Positions 1 through 8,908 of a stretch of 64,000 nt of DNA are shown here, one piece after another. The translations under genes were made by a program, and so were the position numbers. Source of the DNA: Dulcicalothrix desertica PCC 7102 (lineage in GTDB: Bacteria > Cyanobacteriota > Cyanobacteriia > Cyanobacteriales > Nostocaceae); contig NZ_RSCL01000015.1 in the NCBI RefSeq assembly GCF_003991905.1, positions 126,001 to 190,000 on the forward strand, in the 5' to 3' direction. Every line of letters starts with the position of its first letter. Position 1 is the stretch's first letter. Below the pieces are notes generated by a model that did no database searches, was not told the DNA's origin, and saw nothing but the letters and a program-made list of their open reading frames with translations.

Positions 1-1051
1 CACTTGTGCCTGTGCCATGCCCTTCAAAATAACTAACTGTTTCAATTCCAAAACCTGCTCGATGATATGTGCGTTTTAAAGCTAACATTTGTCCTTCAAC
101 TTCAGGACGGGTAATGCCACCGCTACCATCCGAAGATACACCCCAACCACGAATAATGGCATAAATTCGATGCGAATGGGCAATCGCATCTTCATACCGC
201 ATCAAAACTACACAACCGCAACCCTCACCAGGAAAAAAGCCTTCAGACCGGGTATCATAAACGCGCATTTCTGACTCTGCTAAGGCGCCTGCTTTCGCAA
301 ACCCGACCAATTCAAATGGGTCTATGCTCAAATCTACACCACCAGCAATTGCTACATCTATATCCCCTGCAACCAGGGCACTAGCGGCGTTAGTAACTGC
401 TAACAGCGAAGAACTACAAGCTCCGTCAATAGTATAGCCGCCACCTTTGAGATTAAAATGATTGCAAATACGTCCAGCAATTGTATTAGATAAGTTACCT
501 GCTAAAGTTTCTTCACCAATTATTGGAAACGGTGCTTTATATTTTGCTTCTAAATTATTTAGAAATTCCCAACGTTTCTCTGGCAAACAGTTTTGCTCCG
601 CAAGGGCAGCTTCTACTACTCGGCGCACATAAGGCCAACGCAAGCGCATTGTATTAGCTCTAGAAAATTCCCCTGTTAGCGTGTTGCCTAACAATACAGC
701 AGTTGTATCTCGTGGTAAACCCTCACCTCCAGAAAATCCAGCATCTGCTAATGCCAATTCAGCGACATCCAACGCTAGCCAATGTGCCAAATCTGCGGCG
801 CGAAATGTGTTGCCAGCAACCCGAAAAGCTACTCTGTCAAATTCATAACCTTCAATTAAAGCAGCTTCCGTAGTATAAGTACAATCAAGAGCATTACGGT
901 CAGCAGACATATAATCTGCTAAGTTCAAACGTTCTGGTGGTATTTGCCTGAATGACCGACGCTGGGCGAGTACATTTGACCATAAATCTATCGGTGAGGC
1001 AGCATCTGGATAACGGCAAGCCATGCCAACAATTGCTATTGCAAATGTCAT
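1..1051 (-). CDS. Enediyne-type iterative type I polyketide synthase, N-terminal ketosynthase part (runs off left edge)
   Basis: The frame is open from an ATG at 1051 to the window edge, giving about 350 residues of a beta-ketoacyl synthase that would condense malonyl units into a polyene. The start reads MTFAIAIVGMACRYPDA. The active-site Cys lies in DGACSSS (about residue 212) and the first catalytic His in EGHGTGTS (about residue 345). Long stretches such as LTGEFSRANTMRLRWPYVRR and LSNTIAGRICNHF match what I know of PKSE ketosynthases (SgcE/CalE8 type) rather than modular or heterocyst-glycolipid PKSs. It starts 3 bp after the UnbU stop with GAGAGG upstream, so it is the last visible gene of an E3-E4-E5-E operon. 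AT, ACP, KR, DH and PPTase domains should lie outside the window. Family call is firm; that the product is a true enediyne is inference. Confidence 0.92.
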   Translation of the reverse strand, partial: MTFAIAIVGMACRYPDAASPIDLWSNVLAQRRSFRQIPPERLNLADYMSADRNALDCTYTTEAALIEGYEFDRVAFRVAGNTFRAADLAHWLALDVAELALADAGFSGGEGLPRDTTAVLLGNTLTGEFSRANTMRLRWPYVRRVVEAALAEQNCLPEKRWEFLNNLEAKYKAPFPIIGEETLAGNLSNTIAGRICNHFNLKGGGYTIDGACSSSLLAVTNAASALVAGDIDVAIAGGVDLSIDPFELVGFAKAGALAESEMRVYDTRSEGFFPGEGCGCVVLMRYEDAIAHSHRIYAIIRGWGVSSDGSGGITRPEVEGQMLALKRTYHRAGFGIETVSYFEGHGTGTS

Positions 1052-1054
1052 TAT

Positions 1055-2011
1055 TTATACCTCTCTAATTGTTTTGGTTGCTGGTACTAAAACCTTTGTA
1101 AATGCCACATAGTCAGCTATTGCTTGGGCGTAAAAGCTCAGTCCTCGAAATATACAGACAATTGTCAGAGCAAAGAAAAACCCAAACACGATGTGATTGA
1201 CCATTAGTAGCCCATACACAATAGCCACTGATAAGCCAAATATCGCTTGATTTAATGGTCTGCTTGGCGTTGTACCTGGGTCTGTCACCATATAAAAGGT
1301 GAACAACACAAACGCTACACCCGTCATCGGTACAAATCCAGCTATCATAGGTGTTCCAAATATCAAACTTCTCAATAATGCTTGTAAGACAAAGCCACCT
1401 AGCCAACCTGCAATTAGGGAAAGTTTTCCAGTGAAGCGAGTATTGAGAAATGTGCCACTAATTACAATTAGCCCCGGTAAAATCCAATCTCCTGCACCGC
1501 TAAGGTTTTCTGTAAATTGGTAAGGAGGAGCAATACCAACCCAAGGAAACATTAACAGTGTGACTGTGATGCCAAAGTTGGAGGGGTTGAGAAAATGCCG
1601 CTGTTCGTTACCCAACGGTGCGCGAAAGATAGCTTTTGAGGCGATAGCGACTGCACTGGCAAAAGCGATAGGTAATAGACGCTCGTTTGCATACAGCAGC
1701 ATAGCAACTGCCAAAGCTGTAATGTGTGCGGATAATAGAAAATTGACAAAACGCCTCAGTCCACCAATGAACACAGGTTGGCGCCCATTAACCCATGCAT
1801 CAATCAGTTCGAGCAGAATTTCCATACTATAGGCAGTCGCTAAGGCAATTAAAGGCTGTGCCCAAGATTGCTCAAAGCCTAAAACCGTATGTCCTAAAAT
1901 ATTCAAAACTGTAATTGCTACAGCAAAACGCTGCAATCCTGCTAAACGATTTGCTTTGTGTATGTTAAAAGTGCTTATCACGTCTTCATACCTCTGTGCT
2001 ATTACCAACAT
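1055..2011 (-). CDS. unbU: UnbU/E5-type enediyne cassette membrane protein (RnfD-like)
   Basis: A 318-residue polytopic protein with about eight to ten hydrophobic segments. The N-terminal region RFAVAITVLNILGHTVLGFE and the later TGVAFVLFTFYMVTDPGTTP are typical of the UnbU/E5 family, which resembles the RnfD/NqrB membrane subunits and is found beside enediyne PKSs. The biochemical role is not established; proposals include transport or redox work at the membrane. The ATG at 2011 overlaps the end of unbV by 26 bp. A GTG at 1981 with AGAGG about 8 nt upstream is an equally plausible start, because the family homology begins only around residue 20. It is translationally linked to the PKS gene, 3 bp downstream. 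Confidence 0.88.
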   Translation of the reverse strand: MLVIAQRYEDVISTFNIHKANRLAGLQRFAVAITVLNILGHTVLGFEQSWAQPLIALATAYSMEILLELIDAWVNGRQPVFIGGLRRFVNFLLSAHITALAVAMLLYANERLLPIAFASAVAIASKAIFRAPLGNEQRHFLNPSNFGITVTLLMFPWVGIAPPYQFTENLSGAGDWILPGLIVISGTFLNTRFTGKLSLIAGWLGGFVLQALLRSLIFGTPMIAGFVPMTGVAFVLFTFYMVTDPGTTPSRPLNQAIFGLSVAIVYGLLMVNHIVFGFFFALTIVCIFRGLSFYAQAIADYVAFTKVLVPATKTIREV

Positions 2012-3917
2012 TTTTTTCGTTCAGTAGTACCGTATGCCAACCAGATGATAAAAGTCGTGTTGACTCATGTACCCGACCAGATGAATCTCGCCATTGTATG
2101 TCAATTGGTACTTGCGTATTAGGATTTAAATCACCCAGTCCGAACAAAATTTCTGAACTGCGGGCGCCAGAATGACCATTACCACCATCTACTTGTGCCA
2201 CAAGTTTTCTACCATCTGGAAGGTGTACAGTTGCATTAGCTCCAATAGCTGGGCGCCCAGTAACATGTTCTAAATTCCCAGCCACAGGTAGTAGCAACTT
2301 GAGTCCTAAAAATGTTCCTAACTTAGAACTTTCATTTCGATAGAAAACTGATGAATCCCACTGATTCGCCACAGCAAAATCCAAATCGCCATCACCATCT
2401 ACATCGGCAGTGGCAATTCCACGAGTAACCTGGATTGTGTCCATCCCTAATTCCTTAGCAAAGTCATAATAACGACCATCATTTGCACGCACAAAGAATG
2501 GGTTGTGTCCATGACCACTCAAGTCGTCACCAGTTTGTAAACGAAACCAACTATGGGGGTTGCTCAGAAGTTCATCATTCCCCATTGCCAATTCGTGTAA
2601 CTCAGGCCATCTGTTAATATTACCTTTGGTAAAACCTGTTGCTTGTAGTGCTTCTAAAACTCCATCATTGTCAAAATCACCAAATTTCGTCTCCCAACCC
2701 CAGCTACTGCGCGATAGACCGAGACTCTCGCTACGGTCAATATAAGGTGCAACACCCCGACGCATTTGCTCAAACTTGCCTGTGCTAGTAAAGAGAAAAT
2801 GACTTTCTTCCAAAGAATATTCACCAGCAATATTACTGACATAAATATCAAGCAAACCATCGCCATTTACATCACCGAAGTCCACACCCATACCCTTAAA
2901 GGAGTCGTGTCCAAGAACCTTTGAATTGGGTGTTGTCAGGGTTTTCTTACCTTCCAAAAGTGCAAAGTTCAGCTTACCAGGCTTTGAGCGGTTGTGCAGT
3001 AATCGATCTGGCCCAAAATCGTTAGCAAAATAAATTTCTGGAAGCAGGTCACCATCTAAATCTGCTGCACCCACAGCTAGCGTCCAAGCGTTTGCAATTT
3101 GTTCATTTAAAACTTCTTTCGCCTCCTGAAACTGCACTTTTGGTTTATTGCCCATAGTTGCATTTTTCCAGAGTAAAAGTCGATTTCGACCACCATTGTA
3201 AGCGCGAGTCATTGAATGTTGCATTGACTCTACACCTGTGGCACTTGCATTTAAAACTTCGGCATTGTCAGGAAAGTAGTTACCAATAATCAAGTCGGTG
3301 TGACCATCACCATCTAAGTCAGAAAAAGTTGCAGCGTTTGTATACCACCGTTCCTGTTCTGTTACTATCTCTTGCTGTACATATATAGTTGATTCTAGTT
3401 TCACAGAAGATGCTGTTTTCAAGAAGGCAATGGGAGTACGTCCCCAGTAGTAGACAAGGATATCAATCAACCCATCTTCATTTAAGTCTCCAGGCAGGCA
3501 ACCCATCGGCGCCATCGCGGTATCTCTATATAAACTTGCAGATGGTTCCAGTACAAAAGGTTGGTATCGAGCCGTTGTTCCAGGTACTGGTGCTATATTT
3601 ACTTGATTAGTTCGCGTATCTACGTAGCAAACATCGTTAGGCAAACCATCTCCGTCAAGGTCGTTTAATCCCACAGAAGCACCAACAGCGGATATCCATG
3701 CTGAGTGTCTTTCCATACTAGGATGGACTGAACGCGAAAATCGAAGCGTTCCTGTTAACTCTGGTAAAGGTAAGGGAGTAAAGCTAAAGTGGGAAGCTAT
3801 TGTGGCTCGTTCGTTTGCAGATAATGTTGGAAGGCGGGTAAACCAGAATAAACATATAATCAAGGCTAATGCTACAAGGCGCCTGGTATTTTGGCGCCAA
3901 AAATCAGCTAGAAACAT
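1986..3917 (-). CDS. unbV: UnbV/E4-type FG-GAP repeat + ASPIC/UnbV domain protein
   Basis: About 643 residues. The N-terminus has a positively charged stretch and a hydrophobic segment (LVALALIICLFWF), so it is probably exported or membrane-anchored. At least seven Ca-binding-like FG-GAP/VCBS loops follow (for example DLDGDGLPND, DLNEDGLIDI, DLDGDGHTDL, DVNGDGLLDI, DVDGDGDLDF), consistent with a beta-propeller. The last ~100 residues (from about FLGLKLLLP to GWHTVLL) form the ASPIC/UnbV domain. I chose the ATG at 3917 because GAGG lies 8 nt upstream; an upstream TTG at 3941 would overlap unbL. This family is one of the conserved partners of enediyne PKS genes; its exact role is unknown. Confidence 0.9.
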   Translation of the reverse strand: MFLADFWRQNTRRLVALALIICLFWFTRLPTLSANERATIASHFSFTPLPLPELTGTLRFSRSVHPSMERHSAWISAVGASVGLNDLDGDGLPNDVCYVDTRTNQVNIAPVPGTTARYQPFVLEPSASLYRDTAMAPMGCLPGDLNEDGLIDILVYYWGRTPIAFLKTASSVKLESTIYVQQEIVTEQERWYTNAATFSDLDGDGHTDLIIGNYFPDNAEVLNASATGVESMQHSMTRAYNGGRNRLLLWKNATMGNKPKVQFQEAKEVLNEQIANAWTLAVGAADLDGDLLPEIYFANDFGPDRLLHNRSKPGKLNFALLEGKKTLTTPNSKVLGHDSFKGMGVDFGDVNGDGLLDIYVSNIAGEYSLEESHFLFTSTGKFEQMRRGVAPYIDRSESLGLSRSSWGWETKFGDFDNDGVLEALQATGFTKGNINRWPELHELAMGNDELLSNPHSWFRLQTGDDLSGHGHNPFFVRANDGRYYDFAKELGMDTIQVTRGIATADVDGDGDLDFAVANQWDSSVFYRNESSKLGTFLGLKLLLPVAGNLEHVTGRPAIGANATVHLPDGRKLVAQVDGGNGHSGARSSEILFGLGDLNPNTQVPIDIQWRDSSGRVHESTRLLSSGWHTVLLNEKNVGNSTEV

Positions 3918-3927
3918 TATTAATACC

Positions 3928-5025
3928 TCATACCGCTGCAAATTTTTTCTGAATTCGCTGTCGCCATACCTCGTAAACTGTTTCTATACCATCAATTGGT
4001 AAATTTTTTAAAGCAATATCTGTAATTTGAGAAGCAGCCTCAGCGGACATTTTGCACAAAACTTGGCATGTCATTTCAGTGTGTGTTTCGGAGTTGCCCG
4101 CTAAAGAACGTGCCTTAGCAGCAAAAGCGGCCCCCTGAGCTAAGTGAGGACAATAGATATCCGCTGCCAAAAGTAAAGCTTCTTCTTCGGCACAATCTAC
4201 ACCACCAGCATAAGTACAGGCAAGACCAACACCGCTCCAGAGGTCTGCTTGTCTGCGGTCGTCAAAACTGCGAATTGTAACCGAGATACGATTTACGTCA
4301 GCACCATCCACAAACCAAAGACTACGCCCTAAACCCTGGTCAAAAACTCTGCGGGCATAACCAGTAATTTCACGAGGAATTATTTGCTGTCTCACATAGC
4401 GTGAAGCATTGAAATAACCCTGATGAAAACCATACCCATCAATTGTTAACCAGCCAAATAAGGGGTGAATATTTCGGAGTTTTGAGTTTTGAATTTCTAA
4501 ATTATTTGTGTTTTTTGTCACTTCTTTGTTGAGTTGAGCTAGATAACGGTCAACGCTCAAAGGAATTCTAGCTAGCGCCCAACCAATACCTACATACACC
4601 ATATAAACATGAGATGCTGCCCCAATTGTTAGAAACGTCTCAATGCGATGTTTCCAAGGTGTAAAGTAATCTAACAGCGCAAGACCCATTGCGGCGCCTT
4701 CAAAAGCAAACCCACGTAACTCTGTTTCAACATTGTTTAGCTTCCATACAAGCGTTTCTAGATTATCTATAGCTATTGCTGTATGGTAGCCATGCAAAAA
4801 CGTATTACCAATATTTTCTAATCTTTGTTGTACTTCAATATCTTTACTATAAAATCCACGTTTAGCGAAAGTTACCTCTTCACAAGAAATAGTGAATAAG
4901 TACTGACGCAGATTTTTACATAAAGGGGTGAGAACAGAGTTGTTATGCTCGGAGAATACTTTTGTTTTAAAACTTGAGTCTGGATTATTTGTACGGTTAC
5001 ATAATCCCCTGATAATTTGTAACAT
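3928..5025 (-). CDS. unbL: UnbL/E3-type DUF1702 protein of the enediyne cassette
   Basis: 365 residues. The family signature is clear from about residue 55 onward: RGFAFEGAAMGLALLDYFTP, HVYMVYVGIGWALAR, DGYGFHQGYFNASRYVR, GYARRVFDQGLGRSLWFVDG, ADLWSGVGLACTYAGG and HLAQGAAFAAKARSLAGN. This is DUF1702, the E3/UnbL member of the minimal enediyne cassette. No enzymatic function is established for the family. The first ~50 residues are not conserved, so an internal start is possible. It is the first gene of the minus-strand operon E3-E4-E5-PKS, the same relative order as in known actinomycete enediyne clusters such as C-1027. The promoter must lie in the 819-bp gap upstream. Confidence 0.9.
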   Translation of the reverse strand: MLQIIRGLCNRTNNPDSSFKTKVFSEHNNSVLTPLCKNLRQYLFTISCEEVTFAKRGFYSKDIEVQQRLENIGNTFLHGYHTAIAIDNLETLVWKLNNVETELRGFAFEGAAMGLALLDYFTPWKHRIETFLTIGAASHVYMVYVGIGWALARIPLSVDRYLAQLNKEVTKNTNNLEIQNSKLRNIHPLFGWLTIDGYGFHQGYFNASRYVRQQIIPREITGYARRVFDQGLGRSLWFVDGADVNRISVTIRSFDDRRQADLWSGVGLACTYAGGVDCAEEEALLLAADIYCPHLAQGAAFAAKARSLAGNSETHTEMTCQVLCKMSAEAASQITDIALKNLPIDGIETVYEVWRQRIQKKFAAV

Positions 5026-5345
5026 AAAGAAACCTTATGTATCATTATTTCAGCAGGAGTGACCCTATATCTTATTCATCTGAAAACGTTGTAACTCTAG
5101 AATGATGAGCTACTAAGGCAAAATAAAACTGTAGTAAAATTTGGTTGCTATATCAGCAATTACGAAGAAGCGCAAAAGCTATTATTCAACAATAACACGA
5201 ACAGTCTCAAAAATAGATAGGTGTATTGTAACTTTTTTTTAATTTTGTCGAACCTGAGTTAAGACGCAGGTGCCGGCATACAAACAAAAAGCAAAAAGCA
5301 GAATTTGTAAAGAATTATTGCAAAATTGACTTTTTAATATACTTA

Positions 5346-5412
5346 GTTATACTGCAAACGGGTAGAATATGGACTTTTGTCATGCTGAGGAACGAAGCAT
5401 CTTAAAGATTTA
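5346..5412 (+). repeat. Dispersed repeat, inverted copy at 27772-27836
   Basis: The stretch begins TACTGCAAACGGGTAGAAT and continues through GTCATGCTGAGGAACGAAGC to TCTTAAAGATTT. Its reverse complement is present almost unchanged at 27772-27836. The GTCATGCTGAGG(A)ACGAAGC core also recurs near 54300-54350. This is a short mobile or recombinogenic repeat family. Confidence 0.7.
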
Positions 5413-5522
5413 GACTTTGTTTAAAACCCACATTCCGCACTTCAAAATGTCGCATAAAATATTACATCATTCTAATAGTTCGTGTTATTAGTTTTGGTTG
5501 GTTGTGTAAATAATAAAACCTT

Positions 5523-5550
5523 GTAGAGACGTTACATGTAACGTCTCTAC
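5523..5550. repeat. 28-bp perfect palindrome of the GTAGAGACG family
   Basis: A perfect palindrome starting GTAGAGACGTTACATG and ending CGTCTCTAC. Close relatives lie at 34424-34451, 46911-46938, 22552-22600 (with a longer loop) and inside the MITE at 57887-57979. Downstream, to about 5664, are CTCGGTTAACG and TTAACCGAGTAGTATTG. These match the ends of the 57.9-kb MITE, so this may be a degenerate composite copy. Confidence 0.65.
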
Positions 5551-5844
5551 ATTCCTCGGTTAACGTTTTGTACCAGGCGGGGGTGTGGGAGATTTATGTA
5601 TACACGGTAGCCTTCAACGCGGGGGGCTAGGGGGGATTTAATTCTTAACCGAGTAGTATTGGTAGTAGTCCTATCAAATTAATGCAAAGTTGAGAATTTC
5701 AAATGAGCAATTTGGAAGAAGTCATAACTGTAGCAATACAACACAATGAGAAACAATGAACAATAAAAATATCTGATGTCTGAAGTCAACTATTAACGAA
5801 ATGTCGGCAGGACAAACCACTCGACTCAAAGGATAAAAGCAACA

Positions 5845-7173
5845 ATGGCAATTGACCTTTGCAATAAGTCAGAACTTAGACGTAATGGAAACGCAGCAAC
5901 AGCAAAGAATATTCTTGGCTCAACGTTGAATAACGTTTCATTACCCCTTATTCATCCACAGCAACAGGAAGTTCTGGAACTTGCCTATCAAACAACTCTT
6001 GGGTATACCGAACCTCACTACTTCGTTGGAGACCCCGCAGCTTGGGCAAGTGATTTTGGCTATGCCCTAGACCGAATATCAATGCGTCTTGACTCCCGCC
6101 CCAGCGATGTACTACGACAAGATGCGCTATCTCATCCCGACCCTGTAATGCGTGAACAGGCACTATACGAGTATGTTGACCGTAATGAGTGCGATGCTAT
6201 TGAATTACTTTGCCAGATTGTTGAACACGATAGTGACCGTCAAGTTCGTTGGGATGCACTTTGGGCAATTGAGAAACTCGGCGGTCAAAATGCAGTTCAA
6301 GCATTGCAGAAATTTTGCTTCGATGCCGATCCAGAAATTGCAGAATGGTCGAGTTTATTTATTTCAGAGCTACAAACAGGTGACCCAACCTTTGATAATC
6401 GTAACTGTCGATATACACCTGGACGTACCTTTGACGAAACCATTTTTTTGCTAATTCATTGCGACCTTTATATCCGTTTAGATCAGAAAAATCAACATTG
6501 GGGCAAGTTATCGCTTGCGCCTCAAGGATTGGCTCGCGTCTATGGTCAAGCTCATGCTTGTCCCAATGTAGAAACCAGAGAGCGACAGTTAGTGATTGCA
6601 AAAGCAATCTCTGGACTACATGCAGATGGCAGCTTGCATATTGATAATTATCTATTTAGGGGCTTTACAGAAAGAACGCGCGCAGACAGAGGAAATTTTT
6701 ACTTTGAGTCACAAGTTCAACGTCCTTTTTACATCTCCGGTAGAGCCGACGACCCATCTATGGGATTCCGAGATGCTTTAATTGGCTTTGCACGTCAAGG
6801 ATGCTGGTATTTGGACAATCGGTTTAAAATCCGAGAAGCAGACGCAATTCGATACGTGCGGGGTCGTTTCCAAGGTTGGGGTTACACCAATCTCGAAAAA
6901 TTAGCTGGTAAATCTTTAGAAGAAATTATCCAGCCAGGTAATGGCATTCTCTCAACTCTACACGACCCAGTTACAGGCCCTCTCACCAACGTATTTATTT
7001 CAGGTACATTCAAAGGCAAACTGAACGACTGGGACAGAGACGGCTATATTGACCTTAATTCGCGCGATGTCTATGCAACAACAGAAGGAGAAGTCGATAC
7101 CAACATGGATGGTATTGCCGATGTTCCTGGTTTGTCCTGTTGTCCAGGTAAACCTACTTTGCATTCCGTTTAA
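5845..7173 (+). CDS. HEAT-repeat protein with C-terminal EF-hand-like loops, biosynthetic cluster
   Basis: 442 residues with no signal peptide. Residues ~90-175 look like HEAT-type helical repeats (HPDPVMREQALYEYVDR, DRQVRWDALWAIEKLGG, DPEIAEWSSLFI). The middle part is unlike anything I recognise (RPFYISGRADDPSMGFRDAL, FARQGCWYLDNRFK). Near the C-terminus are two Asp-rich loops, DWDRDGYIDLNSRD and DTNMDGIADV, reminiscent of EF-hand or dockerin Ca-binding loops and of the loops in the neighbouring UnbV. It is the first gene of the plus-strand operon, facing the enediyne cassette, which suggests a cluster-specific role such as an assembly or accessory protein. Function unknown. Confidence 0.8.
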   Translation: MAIDLCNKSELRRNGNAATAKNILGSTLNNVSLPLIHPQQQEVLELAYQTTLGYTEPHYFVGDPAAWASDFGYALDRISMRLDSRPSDVLRQDALSHPDPVMREQALYEYVDRNECDAIELLCQIVEHDSDRQVRWDALWAIEKLGGQNAVQALQKFCFDADPEIAEWSSLFISELQTGDPTFDNRNCRYTPGRTFDETIFLLIHCDLYIRLDQKNQHWGKLSLAPQGLARVYGQAHACPNVETRERQLVIAKAISGLHADGSLHIDNYLFRGFTERTRADRGNFYFESQVQRPFYISGRADDPSMGFRDALIGFARQGCWYLDNRFKIREADAIRYVRGRFQGWGYTNLEKLAGKSLEEIIQPGNGILSTLHDPVTGPLTNVFISGTFKGKLNDWDRDGYIDLNSRDVYATTEGEVDTNMDGIADVPGLSCCPGKPTLHSV

Positions 7174-7214
7174 TACTGGTTGACATCAAATAACTGAACT
7201 CACGGAAACTGATT

Positions 7215-7886
7215 ATGACTACTGTAGAAGCTTTTAATCATCAAAACAAAAAATTAGCTTGGGGACCTCAAATTGATTTATCAGGGTTAGATTACTTATA
7301 TCCACCCCAAAACGTTAAGCCATACACACCTCCCCCTCCAGGAGTTGATAATTTAGGAATTTCATCCACTGACAGTTTTTTAGTGCCTAATGTAGGTGAG
7401 TTTACAGTTAACTTTGAAGGGTATGTTCGGGTAGCTCGTTCGCAACCAACCAGCAACGAATGGAATACTTCAGATGTTTTCACAAATTTAATTGACATGT
7501 GTATGCGTGGAGAAGAATCGGGAATTGGAGAAATAATTGTCACCCTCAATCCTGATGTTCTATCTACAGGGCAACTGCGAACACCTCACGCCGACTTAGC
7601 TTGTGAAAAGCCATCAAAAGCTTGTCGAATGGCTGTTGGAGCATTGTTTAAAATGCCACTACTAAATCTAACCCTCTTCAATAAAGAACCCATCGAACTA
7701 ACAATCGATGATGTGCGTATGATTCCACCTGCTGGTAACCCTGGAGAAGGACGGATATACCAAATTTTGCCTTTATTTCACCGGGAAAATCCAGACGGTC
7801 TTCCAGCCGCATATCTTACAAGTTTACAATTTAGGATGGGTCACTACATCACAGAAGCTAAAATCCAGGGTATTTTGCAAGGTTAA
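7215..7886 (+). CDS. Conserved protein of unknown function in the biosynthetic operon (possibly DUF6073-like)
   Basis: 223 residues, soluble, with no signal peptide. A proline-rich N-terminus (YTPPPPGVDNLGIS) is followed by a predicted beta-rich body: TDSFLVPNVGEFTVNFEGYV, GIGEIIVTLNPDVLSTGQ, LFNKEPIELTIDDVRMIPP and HRENPDGLPAAYLTSLQFRM. The layout recalls the DUF6073 group described in actinomycetes, but I hold that match only weakly. Its stop codon overlaps the next start by one base (TAATG), so it is translationally coupled to the SRPBCC gene. Confidence 0.75.
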   Translation: MTTVEAFNHQNKKLAWGPQIDLSGLDYLYPPQNVKPYTPPPPGVDNLGISSTDSFLVPNVGEFTVNFEGYVRVARSQPTSNEWNTSDVFTNLIDMCMRGEESGIGEIIVTLNPDVLSTGQLRTPHADLACEKPSKACRMAVGALFKMPLLNLTLFNKEPIELTIDDVRMIPPAGNPGEGRIYQILPLFHRENPDGLPAAYLTSLQFRMGHYITEAKIQGILQG

Positions 7887-8884
7887 TGGTAATGTCTAAT
7901 ATATCTAACCTAAATTTGCCTAACTTTTCTAGTCTTGAAAACCTAGAAAAGAAGTTGCCGCCTTTACATGCTGCTAAAGCACAGACAATCATTCGTGACC
8001 GCTGGGAACAATTAGTAACCAATATTACGCTGTCGGCACCTGTAGAGGATACGTGGCAGGCATTGACAGACCCCAATCTACTAAAGTACTGGCTTGCCGT
8101 TTGTCATGGTTCTCTAGACAAAGTTCATACTGATTGTGTATTAGACTTTGAAGATGGTGAGTTTTTTTTGTGTCAGCCTCTGGTTGTGCAACCTCCCTCT
8201 CAACTTCAATATCTCTGGCGCTGGCTAGGTATTGGTCAGGCAACAACTGTAACCTGGCAGTTAGAACCAACTGAACAGGGAACTAAGGTAACTGTGATTG
8301 AGGAAGCATTAAATCCGCCTTGGGACTGGCAAACCTGGAATGGAGAAGGTTGGACTGGTATTCTAGAGCAGCTAGCTGCTTATCTACGAACTAGAATTGA
8401 GTGGCGTTGGCCTTGGCGCCGTATGGGTCCCTATGTACAAATTGAACTACCAGCACCCGTATATTTAGCTTGGGATCAACTGTTCAACCCTGCGAGCTTA
8501 AAGTATTGGCTACTAGTTAGCCAAGGGGAAATGGCGCCAACACAGTCATTAAATATTCTTATGGGTGATGCTAGTGGCGCCATCGAAATGACAGTGCATG
8601 AAATAATTCAGCCTGGACAATCAGCCCCATCATTTTTACCCTACGCGAACTTCTCTTTAAATAGACCAGCTTGGCAAAATTCCGTGGCTGGAAGATTTTG
8701 GCTCGAACCTGCAGGATGGGGACGCAGCTTATTCCAAGTCTTTAACTATGGTTGGGAAAGCTTACCTGCAGGATTACAACTCTCAGAACGAAAAATATTA
8801 ACTCGTTTTTGGGCAGATACAATGCAACGTGCCAGCCTAATGTTTACACCTTCATCCATCCCTGCTGGACCCCATAATTGGTAA
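7886..8884 (+). CDS. Tandem SRPBCC (AHSA1/START-like) domain protein, candidate self-protection or ligand-binding protein
   Basis: 332 residues containing two copies of an AHSA1-type SRPBCC fold, at about residues 45-165 and 178-325. Each begins with a hydrophobic beta strand followed by an x-DPxxLKYWL-type helix: ITLSAPVEDTWQALTDPNLL with LKYWLAV, then IELPAPVYLAWDQLFNPASL with LKYWLLV. SRPBCC proteins bind hydrophobic ligands or act as cyclases. The calicheamicin resistance protein CalC has this fold and is cleaved by the activated enediyne in place of DNA. That parallel, plus the location, makes a protective role possible, but a cyclase or carrier role is equally open. The start overlaps the preceding stop by 1 nt; a second ATG lies two codons further in. 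Confidence 0.85.
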   Translation: MVMSNISNLNLPNFSSLENLEKKLPPLHAAKAQTIIRDRWEQLVTNITLSAPVEDTWQALTDPNLLKYWLAVCHGSLDKVHTDCVLDFEDGEFFLCQPLVVQPPSQLQYLWRWLGIGQATTVTWQLEPTEQGTKVTVIEEALNPPWDWQTWNGEGWTGILEQLAAYLRTRIEWRWPWRRMGPYVQIELPAPVYLAWDQLFNPASLKYWLLVSQGEMAPTQSLNILMGDASGAIEMTVHEIIQPGQSAPSFLPYANFSLNRPAWQNSVAGRFWLEPAGWGRSLFQVFNYGWESLPAGLQLSERKILTRFWADTMQRASLMFTPSSIPAGPHNW

Positions 8885-8908
8885 ATTTTATTCATAGGAG
8901 AAAATAAA

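Larger units (their letters stand above)
5026..5844. promoter_or_regulatory. Divergent intergenic region of the biosynthetic cluster
   Basis: This 819-bp non-coding stretch separates the minus-strand PKS operon from the plus-strand tailoring/NRPS operon and must carry both promoters. It is AT-rich. Its middle is filled by dispersed repeats (5346-5412, 5523-5550 and a degenerate MITE-like stretch around 5553-5664), annotated separately. I could not identify a specific regulator-binding site. Confidence 0.5.

Noticed and set aside
89-274. 61-residue plus-strand frame
   Set aside because: Lies antisense inside the well-supported PKS ketosynthase reading frame; no homology or ribosome-binding site.
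1-5025. Heterocyst glycolipid PKS (hglE-type) as an alternative for the left-edge synthase
   Set aside because: The ketosynthase motifs and the three UnbL/UnbV/UnbU neighbours fit the enediyne cassette; no hglD/hglC-like genes are adjacent in the window.
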